Shown piece by piece: positions 9,008-18,776 of a DNA stretch of 64,000 nucleotides. The stretch comes from Comamonadaceae bacterium. GTDB lineage: Bacteria > Pseudomonadota > Gammaproteobacteria > Burkholderiales > Rhodocyclaceae. Position numbers and translations under genes: made by a program. Every line of letters begins with the position of its first letter. Positions within the stretch are counted from its first letter, which is position 1. The notes below the pieces were generated by a model that did no database searches, was not told where the DNA came from, and worked only from the letters and a program-made list of their open reading frames with translations. The stretch lies in assembly GCA_029255645.1 (NCBI GenBank), contig JANLJE010000020.1, forward strand, positions 1 to 64,000. Direction: 5' to 3'.

Positions 9008-9733
9008 ATGTCAATTCAGGGTTTGGAAAAATGGCTGCAGACTCCCCAGGGCTGCTACGTCCTGGACTGGGAACAGGCCAGACTGGATGAAGCCCTGGCC
9101 GACGTGTTCGGCTTCAATGCGCTGCAACTGGGCATGCCGGAACGGGATTTCCTGCGCAGCAACCGGATTCCGATGCGCATGACCCTGGGTGACACGGCCG
9201 GCACCGACCTGCGTTGCGACTTCACCCAGTTGCCCATCGCCGCCCAAAGTATCGATCTGGTGGTGCTGCCTCATGTGCTGGAGTTTTACCCGGACCCCCA
9301 CCAGATTCTCCGGGAGGTGGAGCGCATCCTGATCCCCGAAGGTCAGCTCTTCATCCTCGGCTTCAACCCCTATTCCCTCTGGGGTCTGCGCCGCCACCTG
9401 CCCCCCGCTCCCCAGGGCTTTCCCTGGAATGGCCGCTACCTGTCCGTCCTGCGTCTCAAGGACTGGCTCACTCTCCTCAATTTTGAACTGGACCGGGGCG
9501 CTTTCGGTGCCTACGCTCCGCCCTGCAAGACTGCAAAATGGCTCAAGCGCTGGCACTTCATGGAACTTGCCGGTGACCGCTGGTGGGGTTTTGCCGGCAG
9601 CATTTACATGATTCGCGCCATCAAGCGGGTCCATGGCATGCGCCTGATCATCCCCAACTGGCGCAACCAGCAAGTCCAGGTCAAGGCCAAGGCTCTGACC
9701 CCGATCGCCCGCAAGGAAAACAACAATGTCTGA
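9008..9733 (+). CDS. YafS-like SAM-dependent methyltransferase
   Basis: This 241-residue class I methyltransferase of unknown substrate has a post-I region [21 protein letters not shown] and the following [15 protein letters not shown] strand, which match the Methyltransf_11 fold. The N-terminal GxGxG loop is poorly conserved (RMTLGDTAG), as in YafS homologues. The ATG at 9008 is chosen because homologues begin near [11 protein letters not shown]. The gene lies between gloB and rnhA, exactly where E. coli has yafS, and overlaps rnhA by 8 bases. The role is not known; conserved linkage alone does not define it. Confidence 0.85.
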   Translation: MSIQGLEKWLQTPQGCYVLDWEQARLDEALADVFGFNALQLGMPERDFLRSNRIPMRMTLGDTAGTDLRCDFTQLPIAAQSIDLVVLPHVLEFYPDPHQILREVERILIPEGQLFILGFNPYSLWGLRRHLPPAPQGFPWNGRYLSVLRLKDWLTLLNFELDRGAFGAYAPPCKTAKWLKRWHFMELAGDRWWGFAGSIYMIRAIKRVHGMRLIIPNWRNQQVQVKAKALTPIARKENNNV

Positions 9734-10181
9734 TCTGGATATTTATACCGATGGCGCCTGCAAAGGCAATCCCGGTCCTGGCGGCTGGGGCGCCCTGCTG
9801 CGCACCGGCACCCACGAGAAGGAACTCTGGGGCGGCGAACGGGACACCACCAACAACCGCATGGAGCTCACCGCCGTGATCCGCGCCCTGGAAGCCCTGA
9901 AGCGTCCGGTTTCAGCACGGATTTACACGGACTCGAAATACGTCCAGCAAGGCATCAGCGAGTGGATTCACGGCTGGAAGCGAAATGGCTGGAGAACCGC
10001 CAGCAAAGCCCCGGTAAAGAATGCCGACCTGTGGCAGCAACTGGATAAACTGGCCGGCCAGCACCAGTTGCAATGGATCTGGGTCAGGGGCCACACCGGC
10101 CACCCCGAAAACGAACGCGCCGATGCCCTGGCCAATCGCGGCATCGAAGAACTAAAACCCAGCAAGGAACAAAAACCATGA
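9726..10181 (+). CDS. rnhA: Ribonuclease HI
   Basis: RNase HI degrades the RNA strand of RNA-DNA hybrids, removing primers and R-loops. The 151-residue protein carries all active-site residues: Asp9 (IYTDGAC), Glu47 (NNRMELTA), Asp69 (IYTDSKYV), His123 (RGHTGH) and Asp133 (NERADALA). It overlaps the upstream methyltransferase by 8 bases and dnaQ by 4 (ATGA), so the three genes look translationally coupled. The rnhA-dnaQ pair is widely conserved. Confidence 0.98.
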   Translation: MSDLDIYTDGACKGNPGPGGWGALLRTGTHEKELWGGERDTTNNRMELTAVIRALEALKRPVSARIYTDSKYVQQGISEWIHGWKRNGWRTASKAPVKNADLWQQLDKLAGQHQLQWIWVRGHTGHPENERADALANRGIEELKPSKEQKP

Positions 10182-10909
10182 GACAGATCTTTCTGGACAC
10201 CGAAACCACCGGCATCGAACCCCGCCAGGGCCACCGCATCATCGAAGTGGCCGGTGTGGAAATGGAGAACCGGCGCTTCACCGGCCGGCAACTGCATCAC
10301 TATGTGAACCCGGAGCGGGAAATCGACGCGGGCGCCCAGGCCGTGCACGGCATCAGCAATGCGTTTCTCGAAGACAAGCCCAGGTTCGCAGACATCGCCC
10401 GGGAATTGCAGGAATTCATCCGGGATGCCGAGCTGGTGATCCACAATGCCGCGTTCGACATCGGCTTTCTCGACGCCGAGTTTGCCCGCCTCGACCTGCC
10501 CCAGACCCGGCAGATCTGCAACGGGGTCCAGGACACCCTGAAAATGGCCCGGGAACTGCATCCGGGCAAGCGCAACAATCTCGATGCCCTGTGCGAACGC
10601 TACCAGATCAACAACGCCCATCGCACCTTGCACGGCGCCCTGCTCGACGCAGAACTGCTGGCCGAGGTCTACCTGGCCATGACCCGTGGCCAGGAAAGCC
10701 TGATCATGGACCAGCCCGCCGCAGGCAACAGCCCGGCGCTGCAGGACCTGGTCAAGCAGGCTCCCCGGCAGCGCGGCCCCCTGCTGGTGCGCCGGGCCGA
10801 AGGCGAAGACCTGGAAGCCCATCGACGGGTGCTGGAGGGCATCCAGAAAGACAGCAAGGGCGCCTGCCTCTGGCTCCAGGCACCGGAGGTTGCCATCAGT
10901 GAAGCCTGA
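10178..10909 (+). CDS. dnaQ: DNA polymerase III epsilon subunit (3'-5' proofreading exonuclease)
   Basis: DnaQ is the proofreading exonuclease of the replicative polymerase. The 243-residue protein opens with ExoI motif [11 protein letters not shown], has Exo[18 protein letters not shown], and ExoIII with [18 protein letters not shown], giving a complete DEDDh active site. The C-terminal tail of about 60 residues, which in E. coli binds the alpha subunit, is present but poorly conserved. The ATG overlaps the rnhA stop by 4 bases. Confidence 0.97.
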   Translation: MRQIFLDTETTGIEPRQGHRIIEVAGVEMENRRFTGRQLHHYVNPEREIDAGAQAVHGISNAFLEDKPRFADIARELQEFIRDAELVIHNAAFDIGFLDAEFARLDLPQTRQICNGVQDTLKMARELHPGKRNNLDALCERYQINNAHRTLHGALLDAELLAEVYLAMTRGQESLIMDQPAAGNSPALQDLVKQAPRQRGPLLVRRAEGEDLEAHRRVLEGIQKDSKGACLWLQAPEVAISEA

Positions 10910-11807
10910 ATGGCCCCGCTGGTGCAGCAATCCCTACCTGCTGCTCACCCTCTCGGCCCTGTTCTGGTCCGGCAACATGGTGCTGGGCCGGGGCCTCAGG
11001 GATGACATACCTCCGATTGCGCTGGCCTTCTGGCGCTGGCTGATCGCCTTTGCCCTGGTGCTGCCACTGGCCCTGCCCCACTGGTCAGCTCATGCCCACC
11101 TGATCCGCCGCCACCTGCCCGCCCTGCTCCTGCTCGCAGCTCTGGGCATTGCCAGCTACAACACCCTGGCCTATCTGGCCCTGCAGACCACCACCGCCAC
11201 CAATGCGCTCCTCCTGAACGCCTTCGTCCCCATCGCCACCCTCACCCTGGCCTGGATTTTCTTCAAAAAGAGACTGAGCCGGATGGAAGGCATCGGCGTT
11301 GCTGTTTCACTCCTGGGCGCCCTGACCCTCATCACCCGGGGCGACCCGGCCAGCCTGGCCACGCTGACCCTCAACACCGGCGACCTGTGGATGCTGGGCG
11401 CGGTGCTGGTCTGGGCCTGCTACACCCTGGGGCTGCAGTTTCGCCCGCCCGGCATGCCGCCGATGCTGCTGCTGGCGGTGCTGTTCGCCCTGGGCCTCAT
11501 CATGCTGGCCCCCTTCTACCTCTGGGAAATCCTGCAAGGCAGACATATCCAGCTGCATACCGGCAGCCTCCTGGGGCTGGCCTACCTGGGTATCTTTCCC
11601 AGTTTCATCGGCTACATCTTTTACAACCGGGGCGTCGCCGAGGTCGGCGCCAGCCGGGCCAGCCTGTTCATCCATTTGATGCCGGTATTCGGCATCTTGC
11701 TGGCCGCCCTGTTCCTGAACGAACGCCCCAGCCTCTACCACCTGCTGGGCATGAGCCTGATCTTCACCGGCATTGCCCTGGTAACCCGCAAACCCGTCCG
11801 GCCATGA
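10899..11807 (+). CDS. EamA/DMT-superfamily transporter
   Basis: This inner-membrane protein of about 302 residues has ten predicted helices in two EamA repeats (about 18-140 and 160-300). The first repeat has the typical LFWSGNMVLGR loop and the second LGLAYLGIFPSFIGYIFYNR. Family members export amino acids or metabolites; no substrate can be assigned. I chose GTG at 10899 because GGAGG lies 9 bases upstream (10885-10889); an in-frame TTG at 10890 has no such site. The gene overlaps dnaQ by 11 bases and ends in an ATGA overlap with mtfA. Confidence 0.88.
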   Translation: MKPEWPRWCSNPYLLLTLSALFWSGNMVLGRGLRDDIPPIALAFWRWLIAFALVLPLALPHWSAHAHLIRRHLPALLLLAALGIASYNTLAYLALQTTTATNALLLNAFVPIATLTLAWIFFKKRLSRMEGIGVAVSLLGALTLITRGDPASLATLTLNTGDLWMLGAVLVWACYTLGLQFRPPGMPPMLLLAVLFALGLIMLAPFYLWEILQGRHIQLHTGSLLGLAYLGIFPSFIGYIFYNRGVAEVGASRASLFIHLMPVFGILLAALFLNERPSLYHLLGMSLIFTGIALVTRKPVRP

Positions 11808-12586
11808 AAGCCCGCCTCGCTTCCTTGCTGCAGGGCCTGCGCCAGCCCCGGCCCACCCTTTCCGCCTCCCTCTGGCAACAGACCCTGGCTCACTCCCCGG
11901 TTTTCCGGCATCTGTCCGCCCAGGAACGAGAGCGCCTGAAAACCTTGAGCCAGGATTTCCTGCGGGAAAAGGAATTCACTGGCGCCGCCGGGCTGGAACT
12001 CAGCGACCCGATGCGGGTGCACATCGCCGCCCAGGCCTGCCTGCCCATCCTGGAACTGGGCTTGGCCGCCTACCGGGACTGGGTGGGGGTGATCGTCTAT
12101 CCGGCAGAATTCATCATCCCCCGCCAGATCATGGACGAAAGCGGCGTGGTGCACGAATATGAAGACACGGCCTCGGGCGAAGCCTGGGAAGGCGGCCCGG
12201 TGATCCTGTCATGGCAGGACAGCCAGATGGAGGATGAAGGCTACAACGTCATCATCCACGAATTTGCCCACAAGCTGGACATGTTGAATGGCGAAGTGGA
12301 CGGCATTCCCGCCCTGCATTCCGGCTTGCAGCTCGATGAGTGGAAGACGACCCTGCAGGCCAGCTACGAGGATTTCTGCAAACGGGTAGACCGGAATGAT
12401 GACCCGGCCCTGGACCCGACGCTGGACCCTTATGGGGCCGAACACCCTTCGGAATTCTTTGCGGTTTCCAGCGAAGCCTTTTTTGGCAACCCCGAGGGGC
12501 TGGGGGCGCTTTACCCCCGATGGTACGAACTCTTGAGCCGTTACTACCGCCAGAACCCCCTGGAACGCCGCCTTACTTCACCTTGA
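11804..12586 (+). CDS. mtfA: MtfA-type zinc-dependent peptidase (M90)
   Basis: This 260-residue soluble protein of the MtfA family (DUF980) carries the zinc motif HEFAH at 152-156 in NVIIHEFAHKLDMLNG and a downstream FAVSSEAFF segment expected to supply the third zinc ligand. In E. coli MtfA binds the repressor Mlc and has aminopeptidase activity; no Mlc gene is in this window, so the partner is unknown here. It overlaps the EamA gene by 4 bases and its 3' end overlaps the convergent phosphatase gene by 14 bases. Confidence 0.9.
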   Translation: MKARLASLLQGLRQPRPTLSASLWQQTLAHSPVFRHLSAQERERLKTLSQDFLREKEFTGAAGLELSDPMRVHIAAQACLPILELGLAAYRDWVGVIVYPAEFIIPRQIMDESGVVHEYEDTASGEAWEGGPVILSWQDSQMEDEGYNVIIHEFAHKLDMLNGEVDGIPALHSGLQLDEWKTTLQASYEDFCKRVDRNDDPALDPTLDPYGAEHPSEFFAVSSEAFFGNPEGLGALYPRWYELLSRYYRQNPLERRLTSP

Positions 12587-13058
12587 CCTGCTGGGGGGCC
12601 AGCATGGCCTCCAGCAAGCCGAGGGAGGCATCCTCCACCATGTCGATCACCACATCGAAGCCATAACCCAGGCCGTAGTAGGGATCGGGCACTTCGTCAT
12701 CGTCGTAGTTCCGGGCGAATTCCATGAACAGATGGATTTTCTGGTGCTTTTCCGGATCGGTCATGCGCCGCAGATTGTCCAGATTGGTCTTGTCCATGGC
12801 CAGGATCAGATCGAAATACTCCAGATCCTGGGGCGTCACCTTGCGGGCCCGCATCCAGGAAAGATCATAACCTCGGGAAGCCGCCGCGCGCTGGGTACGA
12901 AGATCGGGGGGTTCGCCGACATGGTAACCATGCGTACCCGCCGAATCGATCTCGAAGCGGTCTTCTAGACCCCTATCCTGCAGCAGTTTGCGAAACACTC
13001 CCTCGGCGGTGGGAGAACGGCAGATATTGCCCATGCATACGAACAGCAAACGACTCAC
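12573..13058 (-). CDS. Low-molecular-weight protein tyrosine phosphatase
   Basis: This phosphatase of about 161 residues has the P-loop CMGNICRS (Cys8 and Arg14) at its N-terminus and the acid loop VPDPYYG near the C-terminus, both needed for catalysis. I chose GTG at 13058, which has AAGGA 7 bases upstream and gives the family N-terminus (SRLLFVCMGN). An in-frame ATG at 13118 also has a good AAGGA site and would add 20 residues of no clear homology. There is no polysaccharide export or Wzc-type kinase gene nearby, so a role in capsule control cannot be claimed. Confidence 0.92.
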   Translation of the reverse strand: MSRLLFVCMGNICRSPTAEGVFRKLLQDRGLEDRFEIDSAGTHGYHVGEPPDLRTQRAAASRGYDLSWMRARKVTPQDLEYFDLILAMDKTNLDNLRRMTDPEKHQKIHLFMEFARNYDDDEVPDPYYGLGYGFDVVIDMVEDASLGLLEAMLAPQQVKVK

Positions 13059-13231
13059 TGGAGCATCCTTCCGGGCTCCGTTGGGGAATAGATCCCTGCG
13101 TGCCCACGCGGTATCCATGATGGTCTTCCTTTGTTGTGGAATAGAGAAATTTTGACTTGTTATGGCCTCATTCTGCGCCATTGCCAGCATGATGGCAACA
13201 AGCCGGATTTATTCCATGAACATGAATCCAC

Positions 13232-15307
<2,076 letters not shown>

Positions 15308-15416
15308 GTTAGAATTTCCGGCTGTTTTTGTTGGACCCCCTTAACTGGAGCCGAGCCGGGATTATTGCCCAATTCACCGACTCGCCCAAGCCAATCACCG
15401 AATACCTGGAGAAACC

Positions 15417-16625
15417 ATGACCGCATCGCTTTTTGCCGCCGTTGAAATGGCGCCCCGTGACCCGATTCTCGGCCTGACCGAAGCCTTCAACGCCGATAGC
15501 CGTGCGACCAAGGTCAATCTGGGCGTGGGCGTTTATTACGACGACAACGGCAAACTGCCGCTCCTGGCCGCCGTCAAGGCCGCCGAGGAAGCCCGCCTGA
15601 AGAGCCTGCCGCCGCGCGGCTACCAGCCCATCGAAGGGAACGCCACCTACAACCAGGCCGTGCAGAACCTGCTGTTTGGTAGCGGTTCCGAGCTGGCCAG
15701 CAATGGCGCCGTGCTCACCATCCAGGCCCTGGGCGGCACCGGCGCCCTCAAGATCGGCGCCGATTACCTCAGGAAGCTGCTGCCCCAGGCCGGCCTCTAC
15801 ATCAGCGACCCGTCCTGGGAAAACCACCGCGCCCTGTTCGAGGCGGCCGGTTTTCGGGTCGAGACCTATCCCTACTACGATGCCGCCACCCGGGGCGTGA
15901 ACTTCGAGGGCATGAAAGCCCGGCTCGCCGCCCTGCCCGCCGGTTCCATCATCGTCCTGCACGCCTGCTGCCACAACCCCACCGGCGCCGACCTCACCGA
16001 GGCCCAGTGGCAGGAAGTGGTCGCCGTGTGCCAGGAAAAGCGGCTGGTGCCCTTCCTCGACATGGCCTACCAGGGCTTTGCCGATGGCATCGAGCCGGAC
16101 GCCGCGGCGGTCCGCGCCTTCAGCGCCTCCGGCCAGCAGTTCTTTGTCTCCAGCTCCTTCTCCAAGAGCTTCTCCCTCTATGGCGAGCGGGTCGGCGCCC
16201 TCTCCATCGTCACCGCCAGCAAGGAAGAGGCCGGCCGGGTGCTGTCCCAGGTCAAGCGCGTGATCCGCACCAACTACTCCAACCCCCCGACCCACGGCGG
16301 CGCCGTGGTGGCCGCCGTGCTCGGTAGCACCGAACTGCGCCAGATGTGGGAAGAGGAACTGGCCGGCATGCGCGAGCGCATCCGCGCCATGCGCACCGGC
16401 CTGGTGGATGCCCTGAAGGCTCAGGGCGTGAGCCAGGACTTCTCCTTCGTGATCCAGCAGCGCGGCATGTTCTCCTACACCGGCCTCACCGCCGCCCAGG
16501 TAGAACGCCTGAAGACCGAGTTCGGCATCTACGCCGTGTCCACCGGCCGCATCTGCCTGGCGGCCCTGAACAGCAAGAACCTGGCCGCCGTGGCCCAGGC
16601 CATCGGCGCCGTGGTCAAGGGCTGA
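15417..16625 (+). CDS. Aromatic/aspartate aminotransferase (AspC/TyrB family)
   Basis: This 402-residue fold-type I PLP enzyme transfers amino groups between aspartate or aromatic amino acids and 2-oxoglutarate. Lys250 in SSSFSKSFSLYGERVG is the PLP lysine. CCHNPTG (185-191), Asp215 (FLDMAYQG) and the C-terminal RICLAALN arginine (carboxylate binding) are present. The ATG has GGAG 5 bases upstream. Sequence alone does not decide between aspartate (aspC) and aromatic (tyrB) preference, so no symbol is given. A strong hairpin follows the stop codon. Confidence 0.94.
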   Translation: MTASLFAAVEMAPRDPILGLTEAFNADSRATKVNLGVGVYYDDNGKLPLLAAVKAAEEARLKSLPPRGYQPIEGNATYNQAVQNLLFGSGSELASNGAVLTIQALGGTGALKIGADYLRKLLPQAGLYISDPSWENHRALFEAAGFRVETYPYYDAATRGVNFEGMKARLAALPAGSIIVLHACCHNPTGADLTEAQWQEVVAVCQEKRLVPFLDMAYQGFADGIEPDAAAVRAFSASGQQFFVSSSFSKSFSLYGERVGALSIVTASKEEAGRVLSQVKRVIRTNYSNPPTHGGAVVAAVLGSTELRQMWEEELAGMRERIRAMRTGLVDALKAQGVSQDFSFVIQQRGMFSYTGLTAAQVERLKTEFGIYAVSTGRICLAALNSKNLAAVAQAIGAVVKG

Positions 16626-16637
16626 CCGGTTTTCTGC

Positions 16638-16680
16638 GGCAGCAACGCGGCGGGGTTTCGATCCCCGCTGCGTTGCTGCC
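16638..16680 (+). terminator. Strong hairpin between two convergent genes
   Basis: Two 18-base arms (16638-16655 and 16663-16680) pair fully apart from one G-T wobble, around a 7-base loop. CTTTTA follows a few bases later. It separates the aminotransferase gene (plus) from the AsmA-like gene (minus). The T run is short, so termination strength is uncertain, though the stem itself is unmistakable. Confidence 0.75.
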
Positions 16681-16689
16681 CGCCGCCTT

Positions 16690-18345
16690 TTACTGAATCG
16701 AAGCTTCCAGATTGGGCAATCGCCCGCCCAATTTCACCAGGGTGCCCCCGCCGCCCGTCGAGCGGGAAAGGAACACTTCCAGACGCCCCCGGAAATCACC
16801 GGCAGCATCCACATCCAGATAGCCCTGAGCCTGCATCAGGCCCGCGGCCATCTGAATATTGGAAAACCGGATGCCAGAAGGCGCCAGGCGAACATCTGTC
16901 GTCAGGCGCTCAAACCGGGTGATCCCCCCCCTTGCAACCCGACCGCGCCCGAGGCGCACCGCATTGGCCAAGTCGGTAGCGCGAATTTCACCATGCTCGA
17001 CACGCCAGTTGCCCTCGGCCTCCAGATCGGCGAGCAGGTCTTCAGGACTGTTGCCCTGGGCCCGGAAGCGCAAACTGCCGGAAAGCTCTCCGGACATCTT
17101 CAGTTGCGGCACCCACAGGGCGGCAAGACTGCTCGTATTGATGCGATGCAAGGTGCCACTGCCTGCCATGCCCTGCCCTGCGCCCCAATCAATCAGCAGA
17201 TCCCCTTCGTAGCGCCCATCCAGAAAACGCAGGTCTACCGAGTTCAAACGCAGGGAATGCTCCTGCAAAATGCCCTTGGCCGAGGCAAACACGAAGGTGA
17301 CGGGTGAGTCGGGCTGGGGCTTCCAGGCACTGGCTTCGAAATTGATGCCAAGTTCCTTGCCCTGGGGCGCCACCTCGAGACGAACACTCCTGTCGGCCGA
17401 ATGCAGGAGCGCCTGCTGCAGGCTGCCATCAGTCTTGCGCTGGATCTCCCCATCCAGTACGGCAAGGGAACGAGCGCCCATCAGCAGTTCCAGTTGCCGC
17501 ACCTGGATCCTGGCCGGCGCTCCGGGGTCCCGCTTTGCCCACCAGCGGGACAGATACTCCATGGGCAGGCGGGCCCCGTGGATTTCGATCACGTCGTTCC
17601 GGTCCATTTCCTGGTTCCGCAGATGGGACCACAGCCCAGGCAAACGCAGTTTTTCGATCCGTCCCTGCCCCTCCTGGCCGAGACGGAGATTGCCCAGTTC
17701 CAGCATCGGCCCCGGCATGAAGCGCGGGCCGATTTCCCCGATCTTCACGGGCACCCCCAACTGCCGGGAAAGCTTCGCTTCAAAGCTGGCACGGTGATGG
17801 TCGTAGGGATAAAGAAAGATGCCGGCCACGATGGCCAGGACCCCCAGCCCCAACGCCCCGGCCATCAGCTTGCCGACCGGAAAGCGCGGTTCAGGTCGAA
17901 CATCGGCTTTCTCCGGCATCTCCGGATTGACCTCGTGCGCCCCGGGGGATGCCGGCGCGGCCTTGACGAGCGGGGGCCGGGCAAAGGTGGAAAAACTGCT
18001 GGGCATCACCGTTGCCGCACCGGGACTGGCGGCTGCCTGAGCGGACTTGGGCCCGAAGGTGGAAAGCCGGGACAGTTGCGAGGGGGTGACCAGCGGGCGA
18101 TCGGCAACCACCGGCGCTTCCGCTGCCTGCACACCGGAAAGCGCAATGAAACCGCCCGCCTCCAGTTCCTTCAAGGCGGTTTCAGTCAGTCGGGCATCAC
18201 CGATCTTGGCGCCTAACTCTGCCACCCGCGTCTTGCCATCCACCAGGATCAGCACCATACGCTGGCTGCGCTGGACCACCCGGGTGCGCTGGGTCATGGC
18301 CTCTTCCCCTTGTGGGGTTTTGACGTAAATATCGCTGGAGTTCAT
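16690..18345 (-). CDS. Membrane protein with N-terminal helical (winged-helix-like) domain and AsmA-like periplasmic region
   Basis: This 551-residue protein is of unknown function. Residues 1-70 form a compact cytoplasmic domain (VDGKTRVAELGAKIGD, LKELEAGGFIAL) of a type recurrent in betaproteobacterial signalling-like proteins. A Pro/Ala-rich linker (75-155) leads to one membrane helix (about 160-181), and the rest is a periplasmic beta-rich region. Its start (VPVKIGEIGPRFMPGPMLELGNLRLG) and end resemble AsmA-type proteins, a group linked to outer-membrane lipid transport. The topology therefore suggests an inside sensor or adaptor tied to an outside AsmA-like part, which is inference. Its start lies about 70 bases from the tRNA-Asn gene on the other strand. 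Confidence 0.75.
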   Translation of the reverse strand: MNSSDIYVKTPQGEEAMTQRTRVVQRSQRMVLILVDGKTRVAELGAKIGDARLTETALKELEAGGFIALSGVQAAEAPVVADRPLVTPSQLSRLSTFGPKSAQAAASPGAATVMPSSFSTFARPPLVKAAPASPGAHEVNPEMPEKADVRPEPRFPVGKLMAGALGLGVLAIVAGIFLYPYDHHRASFEAKLSRQLGVPVKIGEIGPRFMPGPMLELGNLRLGQEGQGRIEKLRLPGLWSHLRNQEMDRNDVIEIHGARLPMEYLSRWWAKRDPGAPARIQVRQLELLMGARSLAVLDGEIQRKTDGSLQQALLHSADRSVRLEVAPQGKELGINFEASAWKPQPDSPVTFVFASAKGILQEHSLRLNSVDLRFLDGRYEGDLLIDWGAGQGMAGSGTLHRINTSSLAALWVPQLKMSGELSGSLRFRAQGNSPEDLLADLEAEGNWRVEHGEIRATDLANAVRLGRGRVARGGITRFERLTTDVRLAPSGIRFSNIQMAAGLMQAQGYLDVDAAGDFRGRLEVFLSRSTGGGGTLVKLGGRLPNLEASIQ

Positions 18346-18374
18346 GAAATTGCTGTTTTCTCCGTTTTTCCATG

Positions 18375-18403
18375 TTGACTCAGAGCCGGCCGGGCGCTAG
18401 AAT
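18375..18403 (+). promoter_or_regulatory. Sigma-70 promoter of tRNA-Asn
   Basis: TTGACT (18375-18380) and TAGAAT (18398-18403) are separated by exactly 17 bases. The -10 box ends 13 bases before the first base of tRNA-Asn, the expected layout for a stable-RNA promoter. Confidence 0.85.
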
Positions 18404-18416
18404 GCCGTCCATCAAT

Positions 18417-18492
18417 TCCTCGATAGCTCAGTCGGTAGAGCGCCGGACTGTTAATCCGTAGGTCCCTGGTTCGAGCCCAGGTCGGGGAGCCA
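18417..18492 (+). tRNA. tRNA-Asn (GTT)
   Basis: The 76-base cloverleaf starts TCCTCGATAGCTCAG, has anticodon loop CTGTTAA (anticodon GTT), T arm GGTTCGAGCC and ends TCGGGGAGCCA with an encoded CCA. The acceptor strands TCCTCGA and TCGGGGA pair with one G-T wobble. It is flanked by its own promoter and terminator, so it is a single-gene unit. Confidence 0.98.
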
Positions 18493-18500
18493 GAATCCAG

Positions 18501-18527
18501 AAAGCCATACTTCGGTGTGGCTTTTTT
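18501..18527 (+). terminator. Rho-independent terminator of tRNA-Asn
   Basis: A 10-bp stem, AAAGCCATAC with GTGTGGCTTT (one wobble), closed by a TTCG tetraloop, runs into six T residues (18522-18527). It lies 8 bases after the tRNA CCA end. Confidence 0.93.
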
Positions 18528-18534
18528 CATGAGC

Positions 18535-18571
18535 ACCACTTCCCCACCACTTCCCCGCACCACCTCCCCGC
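18535..18571. repeat. Imperfect tandem repeat of ACCACTTCCCC units
   Basis: Three units of 11-13 bases (ACCACTTCCCC, ACCACTTCCCCGC, ACCACCTCCCCGC) follow the tRNA-Asn terminator. The gap 18528-18776 holds no gene I can support apart from this repeat. Confidence 0.75.
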
Positions 18572-18776
18572 ACGGCTTTCCCCTGACCACTTCCGGCCTG
18601 CCCAGACAGGCCAGCCCGCAAGGAACGGGGGCGCTGCGGCCAAGCCGCAACAGAGTCGGTCGCAACGACCTTCGCCGCCCTCTGCCCAGGGCCGTTGCCA
18701 GCAACATGAACTTGCTCTTTTCCATGGATCTGGACGAAAAGACGAAAAGTGCTGCACAAATGAAATTTTTCCATGT

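Noticed and set aside
18342-18725. Reading frame antisense to tRNA-Asn (contains PTWARTRDLRINSPALYRLSYRG)
   Set aside because: This is the well-known false translation of a tRNA gene on the wrong strand; it overlaps the tRNA, its promoter and its terminator.
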